Shown here: positions 12,840-27,100 of the stretch, one piece after another
Layout of the letters: every line of letters starts with the position of its first letter
Position numbering within the stretch: the stretch's first letter is position 1
Origin: Ancistrus triradiatus
Lineage: Eukaryota; Chordata; Actinopteri; Siluriformes; Loricariidae
NCBI GenBank assembly: GCA_025084515.1
Contig: JAJAGP010000369.1
Location: forward strand, 58,501-122,500
DNA: 64,000 bases
Direction: 5' to 3'
Made by a program: the position numbers and the translations under genes
The notes under the pieces: model-generated
Told to the model about the DNA's origin: nothing
Databases searched by the model: none
What the model saw: the letters and a program-made list of their open reading frames with translations, nothing else

Positions 12840-13035
12840 ATTCACTCATACACTCACTTTTCCGAGGTTAGCGCTGTCATCGCGCAGATCCAGAGATACA
12901 GGTTTGAGTCCCGGCCTAGCCGTCGTCTGAATGGAGTTTGTATGTTCTCCCTGTGTTTCGGTGATTCTCCCATCTTGTCCCCTGTGCTGCTTGTTAGGTC
13001 CATTGACTTAATCAGGTATGGAAAGAGTGAGTGAA
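12840..13035 (+). repeat. tRNA-derived SINE copy
   Basis: It begins with a tRNA-like head (GGTTAGCGCTGTCATCGCGC and the B-box-like GGTTTGAGTCC) and runs into GGAGTTTGTATGTTCTCCC and a CCCTGTGCTGC tail, the same body as at 11625-11860. It ends in GGAAAGAGTGAGTGAATTATT, parallel to the other copy's end. Confidence 0.75.
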
Positions 13036-13039
13036 TTAT

Positions 13040-14700
13040 TAAAATGAGAAGTTAAATAAATACATTAGCTACTTTATGTACTTGAGCTGCATCTAAAGAC
13101 ATACAGTCTTCCCACTGCAGTCAAATTCAACGTTTTCGACATATGTTTTTATTCTTTGTCACAGTTGGTAAATGTAGGGGATCATTGGGATTCTTAAGGT
13201 GTATAGTTAGTTGTCTCTGGGCGTTATTTAATTAAACTTTAGTCCCTTGAAACAACAACATACTGTTAGGTTCTCTTATTCTGAGCCAATGCCTAAATTC
13301 TAAGCAAAGCCTGCCTCCTCCTGGCTGACTCGAACAACTCCACTGGTGGGGATATTATATTCCCTTACATCTCATACAAAAATTACCAAATTACAAATGC
13401 CCCAAATATTACATTCCCCAGACGTTTGAGTATTTGCTTTTCTTCTTTCGGACCATCCCAGAGCTGATAAGATTATGAACAGCAGCAGCAGCAGCTTGAC
13501 TGAGATTTGTAATTACAAACTACATGTTGTTTTCTAAATAAAAGTACTTAACACAACCTCTGCAGACATAAAATATATGAATATAAATGAGACACATTTG
13601 TGCAAACCTTGAATAAGCATTAAATAACTGAAGTAATTTAAGCACAGAGCTGTTGGAGGACCACAGCGGTAGTGGTATTAAAACTTAAGGAATTCCCTAC
13701 AGATCTACTCAATTTCCATACACCCTCAACAAATATCAGTTCCTAACAAGTTTAAAAGTTAAGCAATTTTGTTTTATACATATAGTTTAGGAAGTACATG
13801 TAAAAAAGCTCACTGGAAAGGGACAATATAAACTATGCTGTTATGCTATGCTAATGCATTTGTTAACCGTCTTATTAATCCGTCTGTTGTGTTCTGGTCA
13901 TTCTTTTAAAGGAATTTGGTGTTTTATTGCTATGGTTTCTGTCATATGACTGGGATAAGACATGACTTTGTTTACATGAATATGAACGGGTTTAATCGAC
14001 TTTAGGTTGTTGTTTTGAGCTACAAAAAATGAATGGACTTATAACGAAAATGCAAATTTTGCAATGGTGACTAGGACAGCGGTCGTTGATAAATTTAAAT
14101 GTGTTTAATATATTTTCTAAACGTTTTTAGGGCCCTAACCAAACACTGCTTGAACATTCACTCAGACACAACAGAAGTTTAAAAGTTAAATGTCTGTATT
14201 AAATTTCATGGTCATACCCAAGTACGTAAGTAAAAAGAGATTTGCTTACAAGACAGTGTGTGGTTTGGAGCCAGGAGAAGATGCAACGTAAAGGCAGAAT
14301 TAAGCATGAATTAGCTGTGGCGTGTTTACGTTCGCACAAAATGCGGTAACGCTACAGTATATGCTAATATCAATTTGACCAGTAGAGGTCAGCGTTGTAC
14401 AATAACTAGCAGCCATTCCCCGGTCACAGCACAGATCCGTTGCAGATGAGTAAATTTTACTTACAGTATATGACTGATTACCTGAACGTGATATAAGTGT
14501 GTAAACAAAAATGAATAATTAGATTAAGTGTCACTGACGGATCTCCTCGGGAAACTGCAGCATTAGAAACAGTTGGACGCAGTAAAAGAGAGAGACGCTT
14601 GATATGTAGAGACTTTAATGATTTATACGCCAGCATATTCAGTTTGAAGCTTTCAGCACACCCCAGGCCATCCTGTAACTGATTTCTGAAATAAATCACG
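13040..14700. other. No gene recognised (3' flank of ppfibp2)
   Basis: AT-rich sequence. The part nearest 14.7 kb may include the ppfibp2 3' untranslated region, but I could not find a clear minus-strand polyadenylation signal. A short stretch at 13505-13555 resembles 15895-15950 (shared ACATGTTGTTTTCT and ACAACCTCTGCAG), a small unnamed repeat pair. Confidence 0.4.
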
Positions 14701-14771
14701 TCCACATGAGTAAGTCCAGGATCCTAAGTTATTGCTGTCCATGCAGAAAGAATCAGAGAGACAGGATCTAC

Positions 14772-17700
14772 TTATTTGATCCCATTCTGATCCAGTTTAC
14801 TCGATTCTTTGTCCACGGCTGGGCTCAAACCCCTGAAGCTTCTCTGGAGCCGGAAAGTGGAACCGTTCAGAACTGGCGAGTTCCCCATTTCTACAGGACA
14901 AATATAATCTGCTGAATCATCAGGCCTCCGTTTCCTTAGGTGGCTGAAGTTGGTGAAGCTGAGCTTCTTTGGCTGAAATAAGGACAAAATGACAGGATGT
15001 CAACATTATCAGGATGTAACTCCCATTGTTTTTGTTTGTTGACTGGGCACATTTGTAATATTAACAATAAGGCACACTTTAAATGCACCAGGATAGATGA
15101 GCTCAGTGGATGTGGGTTAAACATTATTAAATACAATGCTTGATTGAAGTGAAATTACCACGTAAATATTGACCTAAACCCTTTAAATGACAGAGAAAGC
15201 ACATTTTTCATAAATTATGTTAACCATATTGGTCCTAGAATATGGTAAAATGTATCATTAACTTTTTTACTGAGAAAACATGGAGATTATTCTTTCATTT
15301 CTAACCTCATACAGAAAGAAAACCAATCAAATAAATACGTATTGTACCCGGACTTTGGCTGTGGTAGTCAGAGGACTGTGCCCATTTGCATTGGCATACT
15401 CCCGTTTCTCCTGCTGGGCCTGGACTCCCACCAGAGTGTTGAAGTTGGTGGCTAAATGGCGCCTCAGAAGAGTCTTTTGGGGAGGGATGTTCAGTAACAT
15501 AGCCAAGGTGTCGGAGGTAAAACGTGGCTCCAGGATCTGAAAATAAATCACACGTAACAATTGGGGAATTATGTGAAAGATAATAGATTATCGCTTTAAG
15601 AATGATAAGAATTACCAATATTATCTTGATATAAATCCACTTTAGATAAACCGCACATGACCATTAGGTAGCCCTGACTTACTATGAGGCCTCCGTGGAC
15701 GCCGCTACCTCTGAGATTCGGAGCGTATTCGGCCAAATCTACAGCTCTCAGCCACTCCATCACCCGATGGTTAGACCACTGGACCACCTCTGATGGAGAG
15801 GTTTTATTCTGTAAGAAGTAAAGCAAAATGCCATTATTTGCTATTTTTAAATCAAGTCTTCACTATATACTGTATGTATACTCGTATGCAACCTCTTGTC
15901 AAATTACATGTTGTTTTCTTAAATAGCAAGACATTAAAACAACCTCTGCAGGAGGAAAGCTTAAATATGGCATTTCTCCTGACCATGTCTTGGACGTCTG
16001 CAAGCAAGGTGCAGTTTGTGTAACTATCATAAGGCATTATTAAGCACAGCTTTTAATTTTTTTAAGTTTAAAGTGCTGGTTCTGAGACAAAATCAAAGTA
16101 CGAACTTGTAGGAACCGTTTAACGTCCAGTTAATCAACATCCGCTGGCTTTTAAGAATTATAATAGGAAAATAATCTGTTGTATATGCGCGTACATCTAA
16201 TTCAAGTCTGAATGAGAAAAAAGCGAACCCTTGCGACACCTGCTGACAGAAAAGAGAATCACAATCTTGAAAGCAGAAAGCAGAGTAACGTTCTTTTAGT
16301 ATTTTATAAACTGAAAGATTACAACAAAGATAAGAATAACTGCGCTGTACTACGTTTTCACATTGTGTCTTAATTGGTATTATTGTTTAAAATAAAACAT
16401 TAAATATTACATAATAAATGTATAGTAAAATATTATCTACATTACTACTAGTATTGATTACAAAATCATGGGAATCCAGGTACATTTTGACAGATTTGGC
16501 TGCTGTTAAATAAAATGATAAGAATCTGAAAATGCAAATATTCTGATGCTGAAAAACAAAGTCTTATGCAAATGTTCGCCTGGTTATACCGGGAACAAAC
16601 GTAAGTATGATATTTGTATAGCGGCTCAACCGGAACATTACCCAAACGTTGCTTATATTTTCTAATAATGCCTTTAAATGCATGTTTATACAAGTTTGTG
16701 CATTATACTAAAAAATATTTTATTCTGAGCCTCATTTTCCGGACCATATTTTGACCCTGAGCACACACCTCGTCTCCAGGTCTGCGTCTCAGGCAGGTCG
16801 GGTTGAACTTGTTGGCGTGGAGCACATGGATGGCGCATTTAATGCTGAGGTGATGAAGCTGACTGGTGACTTTTAGGAACAGAAGGTCATTCTAAGGCAG
16901 AAACATACAGGTGAAGTTAAATCCTTTTTTTATTCACTTTGCATTATCATCATTAGTTATATGGTCAGTTTGATCTCACCACTGTCAAATACTGAAGCAT
17001 CCTGCCATCGACCCTGCTCTCGTGGAACTGATCTTTATACTGAGGTAAGCCTACGTCATCCAGCCAGCCTACGGTCACAAACACAGACAGATAGTCATGA
17101 GGTACATGCAGGGGTGTGAAAAGTAAGACCAGCTTTTTGTGTTTTGCTAGTGACAGGAAGACTTTGGATAGCATTTTATTGAATTACAGGTTTTCTGTAT
17201 TAATTCATGATACAACTAAATCTGAACTCCTCTTTTGTCACAAATTCCCTCTCCTCATGACTCCCCTAGATCCACATTCATAGTTTCTTTTCATGTACAT
17301 GCCTGCTTTATTTTCTTTGCTGTGTTTTCTTTTGCCTTTCTCATTCACACACAGACACAAACAATCAAACCGTTTAGCAGCAGCATCTCATATAAAGAAA
17401 CTGCACTGACACTGGACACTGACACTTGGCCAATTCAAATAGCTCGGTGCAGCTCGAAAACACTAAGCGCCTGTTCATTGTGGGCAGTGTAGCTCACAGG
17501 GCTGCCTCCTAAAACCGTACAGAGTGCCTCTGCCGCCCTCTAGTGGTGTCTGTGGACATAAACTTCAAATTTCAATAATGGAAGACGTACTGCCTTTGTT
17601 TTTTATAGGAAAATGTCAAGATCCTTCTCCCATAATTAAAATCTGACCCAGTTTCAATGAGTCACCATAATATTGAGATTTCTGATTGGTCCTTATGCCT

Positions 17701-18177
17701 GTTATTTGGCCGGGTCTCGCTTAGAAGTAATTTTTGCATAAATGTAACACATAAAATACATACGTGTGACCCAGATGTGATCGAGCTCAGAAGATTTCTC
17801 CATCGCCTTGTTGTTAAATGACCTCAGAGCCAGCTGTAATTTCTTTCTGTGTAGAGGATGTTTGATTCCCATCTCCTGTAAGAAACAGTAAACTAGGGTA
17901 TACGTTACGGATCTTATAATAACCTACTAAAATAATGAGACATAAACATAAACATGTCAAGCCGGTGTTAAGTAATCTGTATGATAGTAATACCGACGTG
18001 AAAAGTGAATTGAAAGACATGCAGACCTTCTCGAATTCCTGCGGCGTTGCCGAGAGTAGAGTCTGCCCGCTGATCACCCACTGCCGTGCCAAATTAACGT
18101 ACTGACCCAGTCCGTAGTCCTCCAGCCAGCCACACACCTGCTCTGTGGTCCACTTAGAGAAGGGTACGGTCATGTCT
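14772..18177 (-). other. ppfibp2: ppfibp2 C-terminal exons: three SAM domains
   Basis: SAM1 is encoded by 18177-18027 and 17875-17764 (PFSKWTTEQVCGWLEDYGLG, then KHPLHRKK). SAM2 is encoded by 17068-16980 and 16891-16769 (RWLDDVGLPQYKDQF, then LHHLSIKCAIHVLH). SAM3 is encoded by 15808-15683 and 15536-15348 (VVQWSNHRVMEWLR, then NIPPQKTLLRRHLATNF). The last exon encodes PKKLSFTNFSHLRKR, DYICPVEMG and the stop codon at 14772. In the family, SAM1-3 form one compact unit that binds the liprin-alpha SAM repeats. The junction of 17875-17764 with 17068-16980 recreates the WVTRW codon string, which fixes the acceptor at 17068. Confidence 0.95.
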
Positions 18178-21100
18178 CTGAGGAGAGATGGAGAAAAAAA
18201 ACCAAATCTAACTCTCAGTACATTCCTGTACTAAGAACTGTTTTAAGTCTAATGTATTATTATTAAACTCCACAACTGATACACTCCTCAACATTGAAAC
18301 TGCAACACCAATAAGGAGAAGTGATGGAATTATGGAAATGACCGGATCGATGGACGTGTTAATGATATGCAATTGTTAAAAAATGGAAAGAACATTATCA
18401 TCCCACATCATTTGATCCGAAGTTTGAGGTTTCATGTGAATCTGTCTTTTCTGGCCCTCCCACATGCCACGGATTGGAGCTGGGTGCTTAGAAACTGGAT
18501 CATTTGCAGATCTTAGCGAGTCCTGCTGCTTCCTCGATTTGCATAACTTTCTTGGTGTTGCAATTTCAGTGTTGAGGAGTGTATGAAATGTTTTACAGAT
18601 AGTCAAAATCAAGACATTTGTCCTTAGTAAACGCAGTAATGAGGTTAATACGCAAGGCAAACAGATCATTTTAAGGTTCTACTGTATTAATACCAAGCCA
18701 GATTTAGAGATATTTGTAATTAACCTGCTGTTAGCATAAGCTAGCCTTACCGGACTGAGCGGCCGGAGTCAGGGGTTCGAGCCAGTCTGGGTCCGGCCGT
18801 GGCTCTGAATCCACCTCTCTTAAACTCAGTAGGTTCTAGATCATCGCCCTGCAGACCTCCTGACTGCGTCCTCCTGATCCTAAAAAACAGAGACTTGTAT
18901 TCAACACTTGTTCAACAAAATGAATTTCACTTTTTATTAACGTGTCATTTGTAAAATACGTATAGTTCACCTACAGTATTAGAACAACAATAGAATCAGG
19001 GACTGTTGTTTCAAAAGTGTTTTATCCCCACTTGTTAGTTGCAAGACATAATTTCTGTAGAATTCTTTAGTTCAGAGGTTTGCATATTAATTAACGTGTT
19101 AAGTAAAGACATGAAAAGTACATTTGCTCACTAACGTTGTCTGAATACTGTTACATAACCACAAAACCCAACTTTCACGTTGCAAACCCTGCACGAGGTT
19201 TGAAGCCATGTCCTCGGGATCTACTCTTACCTTTGAGCCATGGGAGATTTAGTAAAAAAATAAAATGGGAAATGCATTGATACTATATGAGACTCAGACT
19301 CACTTTCCCCAGAGTCTGCGTATGCTCTTGCTGTTCTTCATGTTCTCCTGGGAGACCGGAGATTGCTCTCCTGAATCCACGCCGGATGACGAAGGTGAAT
19401 CAGATGTACTTGTGTCCTCTGGTTTTTCTGTCTTTCCTGCACAGAAATATGCACGTAGACTGTGATGTTTCTTAGATGCTGGGTAGTTTTGAAAACATTC
19501 AAAATCAGGGACAGATATATGGATTGCCTTTATTTCAAATCCATTTGCTTTTAGAGCTACGTTAAGGAACGTAAAAGAAGGGGAAACATGCTGGAATGAC
19601 ACTATAGGCTATTTTTGAAGCGCAGAAGAGCAGCATTAAGCTAGAATTAATATTGGTATCATGGTTTAATGGAATTGTGGCAGTGAGAGCATTGGACCAG
19701 TCAACGTTCTCTACAGGTGAGAGGAAGGTTTTGGGTCCAAGCCAGTCTTGCACCACTAGGCAAGGTCCTTAACCCCCTGTGTCCAGTGTCTTTGCAGTTG
19801 TGGATTAATAGCCTTGCTCCAGAGGGTTTGATCAAATGTTTTACTCTTCTAAGCAAAGTTGAAGACATTTATTTGACAGCATGGAGGTTCTGACGTTCAT
19901 CTCGGTGTTTGATGTTCGAGCATCTGGTCATAGTTAAGGCTAGAACGCAGCTGCAGCCATAGGTCCTGTTCCCCATATGGAAAGGCAGAGATAGAGCGGA
20001 GTAATACTGGGTCCGCATGATGGAACCTTTGGCGTGCCATTAGTGGTACAAGTGGTTTTCGTTTCATGTAAGTTCAAAGAAGCCAGAAATATAGATTTTA
20101 AGAGGAAGCCGACAGAAGCTACCCTAAAACGGGGCGCTTGCACTCCTGCAGTGACCTTCAGAGCCATGGGATAGGAAGAAGTAATAAGGACGCTCGAATA
20201 CACAGTAATATAGAATATATCAGGTACTGGAGTAAAGGTAACTCTGGCGTCATCAGGATTGAAATAAACGCAACTCGTTTTGGTTATAATAACCAGTGCA
20301 TAATATTTAATATGAATATCAATGTTATGTTATGACAGCATCTGGAAATATTCTAATAGATAGCACTCCTTTTCATGAATATCATCTGACTTATAGCTTA
20401 TAAAGGGGATAAAAGGCAAAAATCTCCCCTGTCATAAGTTTTCTCTGACATAAGTGTAATGGGGTTCATACTGGGGCTGAGGTCTCCATCCTCACTGCCT
20501 TCCTGGGACCTTTGTTCAGAGGAATCGCTCTTTCCACTGTCAATAACGCTGCAGTTTCCATTCTGAGGTTTGGACTGGGAGGTCTGATTCTTGAAAAGAT
20601 ATTAAAAAAGTGTTAAAGTGTTCATATTCAGAATAAGTGCACTGATTTGAGAGCTAATAATATGTAATCAGCGTACCTCTTCTGAGCATGCAGCTTCTGC
20701 AGGATTTCCTGTTTTCTATAATTGATGAATCAGAGCAGAAGCACAGTTACATATCGATATTAGTGCCGTCAAACGATTAAAGTATTCATTGTGCTAATGG
20801 GCAATATTTTTTTTTCCTTAAAAGAACTGCATAGCCGTAGAAGTAGACGATATAAAGTTCAAGAGAATGCGTTTATTTCTTTGTAATAACAAACGTTTTT
20901 TATCAGTTCCACTTTTTTGCTCCAAGATGTAGTTGCAAGTAAGACAACAAACCTTTTGTGCAGGAGCATCTTTCAAGTCCTCGATGCTGCTGGACAGACG
21001 TTTTGGCTGCAACCTGAGACCATGAACAATGTGTTATTGTCATTAATGAACATCTAGAACATTAAACAGCCCTTAATGCCTCTCTGGAAGGGACTAACAT

Positions 21101-24100
21101 CACTCTGGCTCTGCAGAAATAAAACATTCTTAACAAATACAAACATTTGCACTGCTAAAGGGGAGACCCGTACCTTGATTCTGTCTCCTTCTGAGCGGAC
21201 GTTGTGGAGGTTAGAACGGGAGAGGAAGCACTCACTGTCAGCTAAAATAAAAATCCAAAATAGAGTGTAATGCATACGCAAACGTCCGAGCAACCCAAGC
21301 ATTACACAGCAATACTGAAAGAGGTACCTCGGTGTGAGACTTAGGGCTGAGAGCCTTCATTTTTACTCCCCCGATTTGTTCCTCTTCCTCAAGTCTGCTC
21401 TGTGACGCTGCAGGGATTTTATAAATAAACTTCATTATTTCTCTAAGTGATTTTAAGAGCAAAAAGGCGGCGAAAAAATTCAGTAGGCTTACTTTGGAGC
21501 AAAGCCATGCCATCTCGGAACTGCCTGCATTGCCTCAAGAGAAGAGAGAGCTCCTCGATACGCCGATCCTAGCAATGGCAGAAACTCACAATCACTCTAC
21601 CAGGGTGAACAATAAGGATATCGAGATTTTATCCACGTTTGTTAACTTTGCTCTTTGAACCCGAGCATCTCTATGACCCCAAGTGCAGATTTACTTTGTT
21701 GTATAATTCATTCATTCGATCACAAAGTCGCAGCACATAAACAGCATATTTGCTTTAGATGAAACCCGTTGGCCAGCTCTCCTGCAGCGCAGTTTGATTC
21801 AGTAATCGTCCTCACCCCGAGGAACATAAAACAGCCCGTGGCATTGCACGTTGAGGGGAACGTTGGGCGAACTGCAGAGTTCAGATTTGGCAGCGAGTTC
21901 AGTGGCCTGGGTGTGTTTCTGAAGTGGTGCCACAGAGCAGACCCTGCCACGTCTCGCTCCGGCGGGCGCATGATGGCTTTTGGCAGAGGCACGCACCCAT
22001 AAGTGTGGACCTGAAGGAAACGGATTTAGCTTTTAGGGTTAGGGAAATTTCTAATGCTGGCTGAGGCCACAAATGGAAACACTAGTTGCAGTGTGCTCGG
22101 GGTGCTTTGTATTTAACCTTAAACTTGTGCCACTGCGAGAGAGTGCTCACACCTTCTTAAACGTTCTGATCTTATGCATTTCTTTTTCTCTGCGGTGGCA
22201 TTTTTGCAAAAATTGACTTGCTGTTCTGCATAATGTAAAGTTGCAGTTCTTGTGGCCATGCACGATAGGTCATCAGTATCTGTGGGGGTCCAGTGGGGGT
22301 CGTGACCATTAGAGAACAGAATAAAAAGGACTAAAAGAACATACAGAAACAGATGGACTACAGTCTGTAATTGTAGAACTACAAAGTGCTTCTTTATGGT
22401 ATGTGGAGCTGATAAAAAGTGGATCAAGTCAGCTTTATTTAGCTTTTTCCAGATGAGCATTGTCTCAAAGCAGCTTTAATTTTAGATTATCTACTGATAT
22501 CTAAGGCCAGTCCCAATTTAAACAAGCCAAGGGTGACAGTGGCAAGGAAAAAAATCCTTAAACGTTATAAGGAAGAAACCTTGGGAGGATCAGGACTCAA
22601 AAAGGAACCCGACCTCCTTATAGATGGAGCGTTGCAAAATGCTCTATAGAGGTAAATCTGACTGGACTGGTAAGGTAGAGAACTACTGAGTTAAATTCTA
22701 ACTCCTGCCTCTGCTCGGCTGTTAATGTGACCAGCTGTTTATGGCTCAATGTCTGGAGTTAAAAGACTTTTATTTCTTCTCATAATTTACTTTCTTTTTT
22801 AAGACTTTGGACGTTAAAGTGAACAGACTCTGATGGATCATCATTAAATAGCACATTCCTGTAGTCTCTTTTCAGAGCTGGTTAAAGCAATAGTGCTGGT
22901 AGTCATAGTGGTCAAACAGTAGTAGAAGAGTTGCCGAATATTATTTGTAGTAATACTAACCATACTATAATAATAGATGAAGTAGTGGTAATATCTGTAG
23001 GAGGGTTGCAGGAGTTTGATTTACCTTTTCATCGTTGGCTGCGATCAGCAATTCCATTCCAGCTTTTAACTTCTGCAGCTCTTGATCTGTTGAATAAGAG
23101 AAAAAAATAAGTGTAGCACCACAAGAAGAAGAAGAAATATTTCTGAGCACCGTCTGGACTTCATTAGAGCCCGGCGCTGGCAAACGCTGCATGTGAAAGC
23201 ATGTGAAGGAGAAAGCAAGAAAGACTGATGTGATATTTAAGTTTAATTCTGAAGAATTCTGCAAGAACAGATGAAGACCGCTGCCTTCTGTTTCATTATT
23301 ACAGCATTTGTAGCCGCACAGAAAGCACAATATAAGGACAACGACAGACGGAAGCTTACGTTTGGTGTTGAGCCTTCTCCTGTATATCTCCTCTAATGGT
23401 GAGAGCAGGGTGGAGAGCACACGGAACCGATGTTAGACACCACACGTAAACATTAGACACCATCATACAACGCACTCTAATGGTAGGATTTTAAAAAGTT
23501 TTGCGTTTAGTGACAGTCTGTACAGCCCATGGATATTCCGAGTGCAATAAGAATAACCATGTTTGCTATAAAGCTAACAGCCGGTTACAGACCCAGATGC
23601 GGTCAGTAATTCGTAACATACCTCTCTCTGAGCTGTCTATGGACACGGGCGATTTGGACAGGAGCTGAGCTTGAAGCGTCTCGATTTCAGCGTTCTTACA
23701 CTGCAGCATGTGCTGAAGGCTTGAGATCTCGGCCTGTGGATGAAATAGATCATCATTTCAAACTATGGAAACGTAATGTATTAAGCGGTGTGGCAGTTCA
23801 TGCCAGAGCCACAAGTGTCAGGACGTTCCAGCCCTCCTTAAGCTCCATTTTGGTTGGACATTTAGTCCCGTCCTCATCCAGAGCGACTTACAACTGATGC
23901 AATCTTACAATCCAAGCAATTAATGGCCGTGCACAAGGACCCAACGGTAGCAGCTTGGCAGAGATCGGATTTGAACCCTGGACGCTACAGTCCCTACATC
24001 AAATGTACTTTCCACAAAGTGATGGATCAACCAACGAAATATGACAGAGGCTTCCCTCTCACAGAATGGTCTCATTCCATTCTCAAACCCACACAGAGCA

Positions 24101-27100
24101 AAACAGGGTCACGATAATTACTCTCACTCTTTCACAGTCTTTGCACTCCAAACTGGACCGGGTTCAGCACGTTGTTCCAAGAGAACGTCTTTTGGAAATC
24201 CAAATCGGCTTTTAAAATTACGTTCTCACCTAATACTTTAGTTGGTGTGGTCATTTAGTCATGCCAGAATGCCATTGTACCGTAGACGACACGGCATTTA
24301 ACGTAGCCTATTCATAGATCTGTGAATGTTTGTGTAAGTACCATCAATTATGAACTGAGCTTCTAATTTCAAAATCTAAGCTGCAAGTTATCCGGAGCCA
24401 GAAATGTCAATACACGTCATTTAGACTTGAATGCAGGGAATGTCCTGCTGAGGGTCCAAGGTTAGAATCAGACAGCTTAAGACAGCTTAACTGGCGACTG
24501 TGTGTGAAAGCGCGTGATTTAAGGTTAAAGGTCAGGGAGGTTTGTAAGTTATAAAAGGAAATGCTCATGTGAACCCAAGTGAAAAATAAGAAAGTGAAAC
24601 GCACACGATGTCCAAATGCATCTGCACGATCCACGGTTCTTGCAAAGTCGTGGGTATTAATAGGGAGTTTGGTGGAATTTGCAGCGCAGGATTCTGTGCT
24701 CCGGGGAAGTATTTGTTGTGAATGTTGGAACGCTCAGTTTTCCCACCGCTGAAACCAAAATAACACATTTATTATCTCATCCGCCGCACTTTATAGTCGC
24801 CAAACTATTACCCAATCTGCCATATAATGCATGTTCACTAGGCTAAAGCCCTGAAGAGAACGTTACTCCACTATAGCTGAAGTTCTGCGTTTTATACGTA
24901 AGCTCGTTAGCACTGAAAGCCGTTTTGAAGTTGGCTGTGGCCAAACTATTTTTACATGCTGCATATTTAAACAGCATGCCATCATGTCCTGTGACTTCAG
25001 AGTTGACCTGTTGTCACTGCTAGACATTTTAACTGCCTCTAATGACCCACTTGTTGTTGTAGTAAAGCTGGAGATTGATGGGTGGGAGATTTGGCTTTCT
25101 ATGATTCCTCAGAAAAAGAGTAGTGTTGGAAAGAAGGGAAACGATTATGGTGGACCTGCAGCCGCTCCACTGAGTCATCGGCATGTGGTAACGTACGTGA
25201 ATAGATCGGGTAAGGGACAGAAAATGCTTAAAGAGAACGACATTCGCCAAGGCAGAGAGAGAAAGGGAAAGGATGCGGCCAATTAAGGATTTGGAATGAT
25301 GTTTTCTGGAATAAAAATCTGGAAAAAAGAGCAATGTCAGGAGAGATGTTTTCCCCATTTTTAAGTCAAGTCAGCTTTTATAGCTATGGAGCATTGTCTC
25401 AAAGCAGCTTTCCAATTTTGAGATTATCTCTAAATTATAATCCCAAACTGAGTAAGCCTAGGGCAACAGCAGCAAGGAAAATCCCTAAGCGTTATAAGCA
25501 AGAAACCTTGGGATCCCCATCATCATTAGGATCCCAGAGCATGTTTGGGGTTTATTTAGGATGTAGAGGCTATTTCGCATTTACCTTTGCAGCCTTGAGT
25601 TTCCGCTCATACTGAGACTTTTCTTCCTCCAGCTCTTCGACTTTATTTTTGAGCAGCCGCAGTTCTTGGAACAAAGCCTGTTCGGGAAGGAAAACAACAG
25701 CATCAGTACAGGATCAGCATTATTTCATTCGTTAGTGTTTCTTAGTCCTTGTCCTGACGTTTCCTTGCTCTACCCTGGGCTCCTGATTTTTGTAAGGTTA
25801 AGCGTTCCAGTCCTGGCCCTGACCGGGAGACGCACAGACACAATTGGCTTGGATAGGGAAGGTGGAACAAGGGACCATCTTCACGCTGCTGCAACAGCAC
25901 CCCATACGGCGGTCAAAGGTGCCAGCAAAGATGGGTGTTCCCGGCAGTAAGTACCACTTGTAGATATCTAGTCCCCCTCCATCTCTGCAGCAGCTGGAGA
26001 TCTCTGGTCGACCTTCCCTCCCTCAGACATTGCGAATTGTGTCTGTGTTGGACCCGACGGCCAAAGCCAGACCCATGACTTCTCGTTGATGAGCCAGTGT
26101 GCACCCAGGCTTACTTTAATATTCTCAAACAGCTTTTTAGCTCACCGGAGAAAACAAAGTCACGTTCAGTATAAAAGACAATGACACAAAGCACAGCTTT
26201 CTTTAAAATCCATTGCAAAATGCATATACAGCACCATCTTCCTTAAAACCAGGTACAAACAAAGCTTTGGAAAACGACTCGAGTCCCGAGGAAACACAGA
26301 CTGAGGGTTTGGACAGAATACGTTAACACAGCCATAACCTGGGTTTCTTTTAAGCCTAATTTGGATCCCTCCATAAAAAGTTTCATGCTTGTGCTCTGTT
26401 AATCTGTCAGCCATATTTCCAAGCCACAAAAACAAGATCTTACATCACACACTGGGAATAACATTACAGATGTGGACTGTATAAATACAGGTGTTAACAG
26501 CAGCAAAGGGAAGGCGTGATCAAATGGTTAAACGGAGCACTTCAACCCATTAGTTTCACACAGTGCCTACACTTTCTCTCGCACAGCAGCAGAGCTCCTC
26601 AGCACCTAAATCTCCAGAGCTCTGCTCCGTCCCGGACGTTTCCTCAGCCTCTCCCGATTCAGGTTCATTCAGGGGAGCGTCGGTCGGGTTAGGGTCTCCA
26701 TCCTGCCGGGTCTCTGCAGCCCTTTTCTCCTGGATCTTACTAGAGAGCTCTTGCTGAATCCTACACATCTGTTCCTGCAGCTCGCTAATCAGATTCACTA
26801 CGCTCTGTCGGACGAGAAGAAGCGGAAAGGGAAGCAACATCGCAAGATAAAAAATAAAAGCAAGGGCAAAAGAATCAAACTTGGAGACGTTTTATAAGCG
26901 AGTGCGTGTCTGGGCCGATTTTGGCGAGCTGAAATATAATCAGGAATGCATGCGTCTGCTCGATTTGTCAGGCTGAAATATTTTCAGGACCATTTCATTC
27001 GTGTGGTGCGTTTACGAGGTTTGAATGGAGAAAACAAAATGCAGCCCGGACTGAAAGGTCATCACGGTTCTGCCTTCATGCCACTGGCATATCCTGCAAA

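Noticed and set aside
22965..23420. 151-codon minus-strand open frame
   Set aside because: It only strings together two short ppfibp2 exons (23392-23360 and 23086-23025) and the intron between them, which happens to be open. The splice sites and homology support the exons, not a single ORF.
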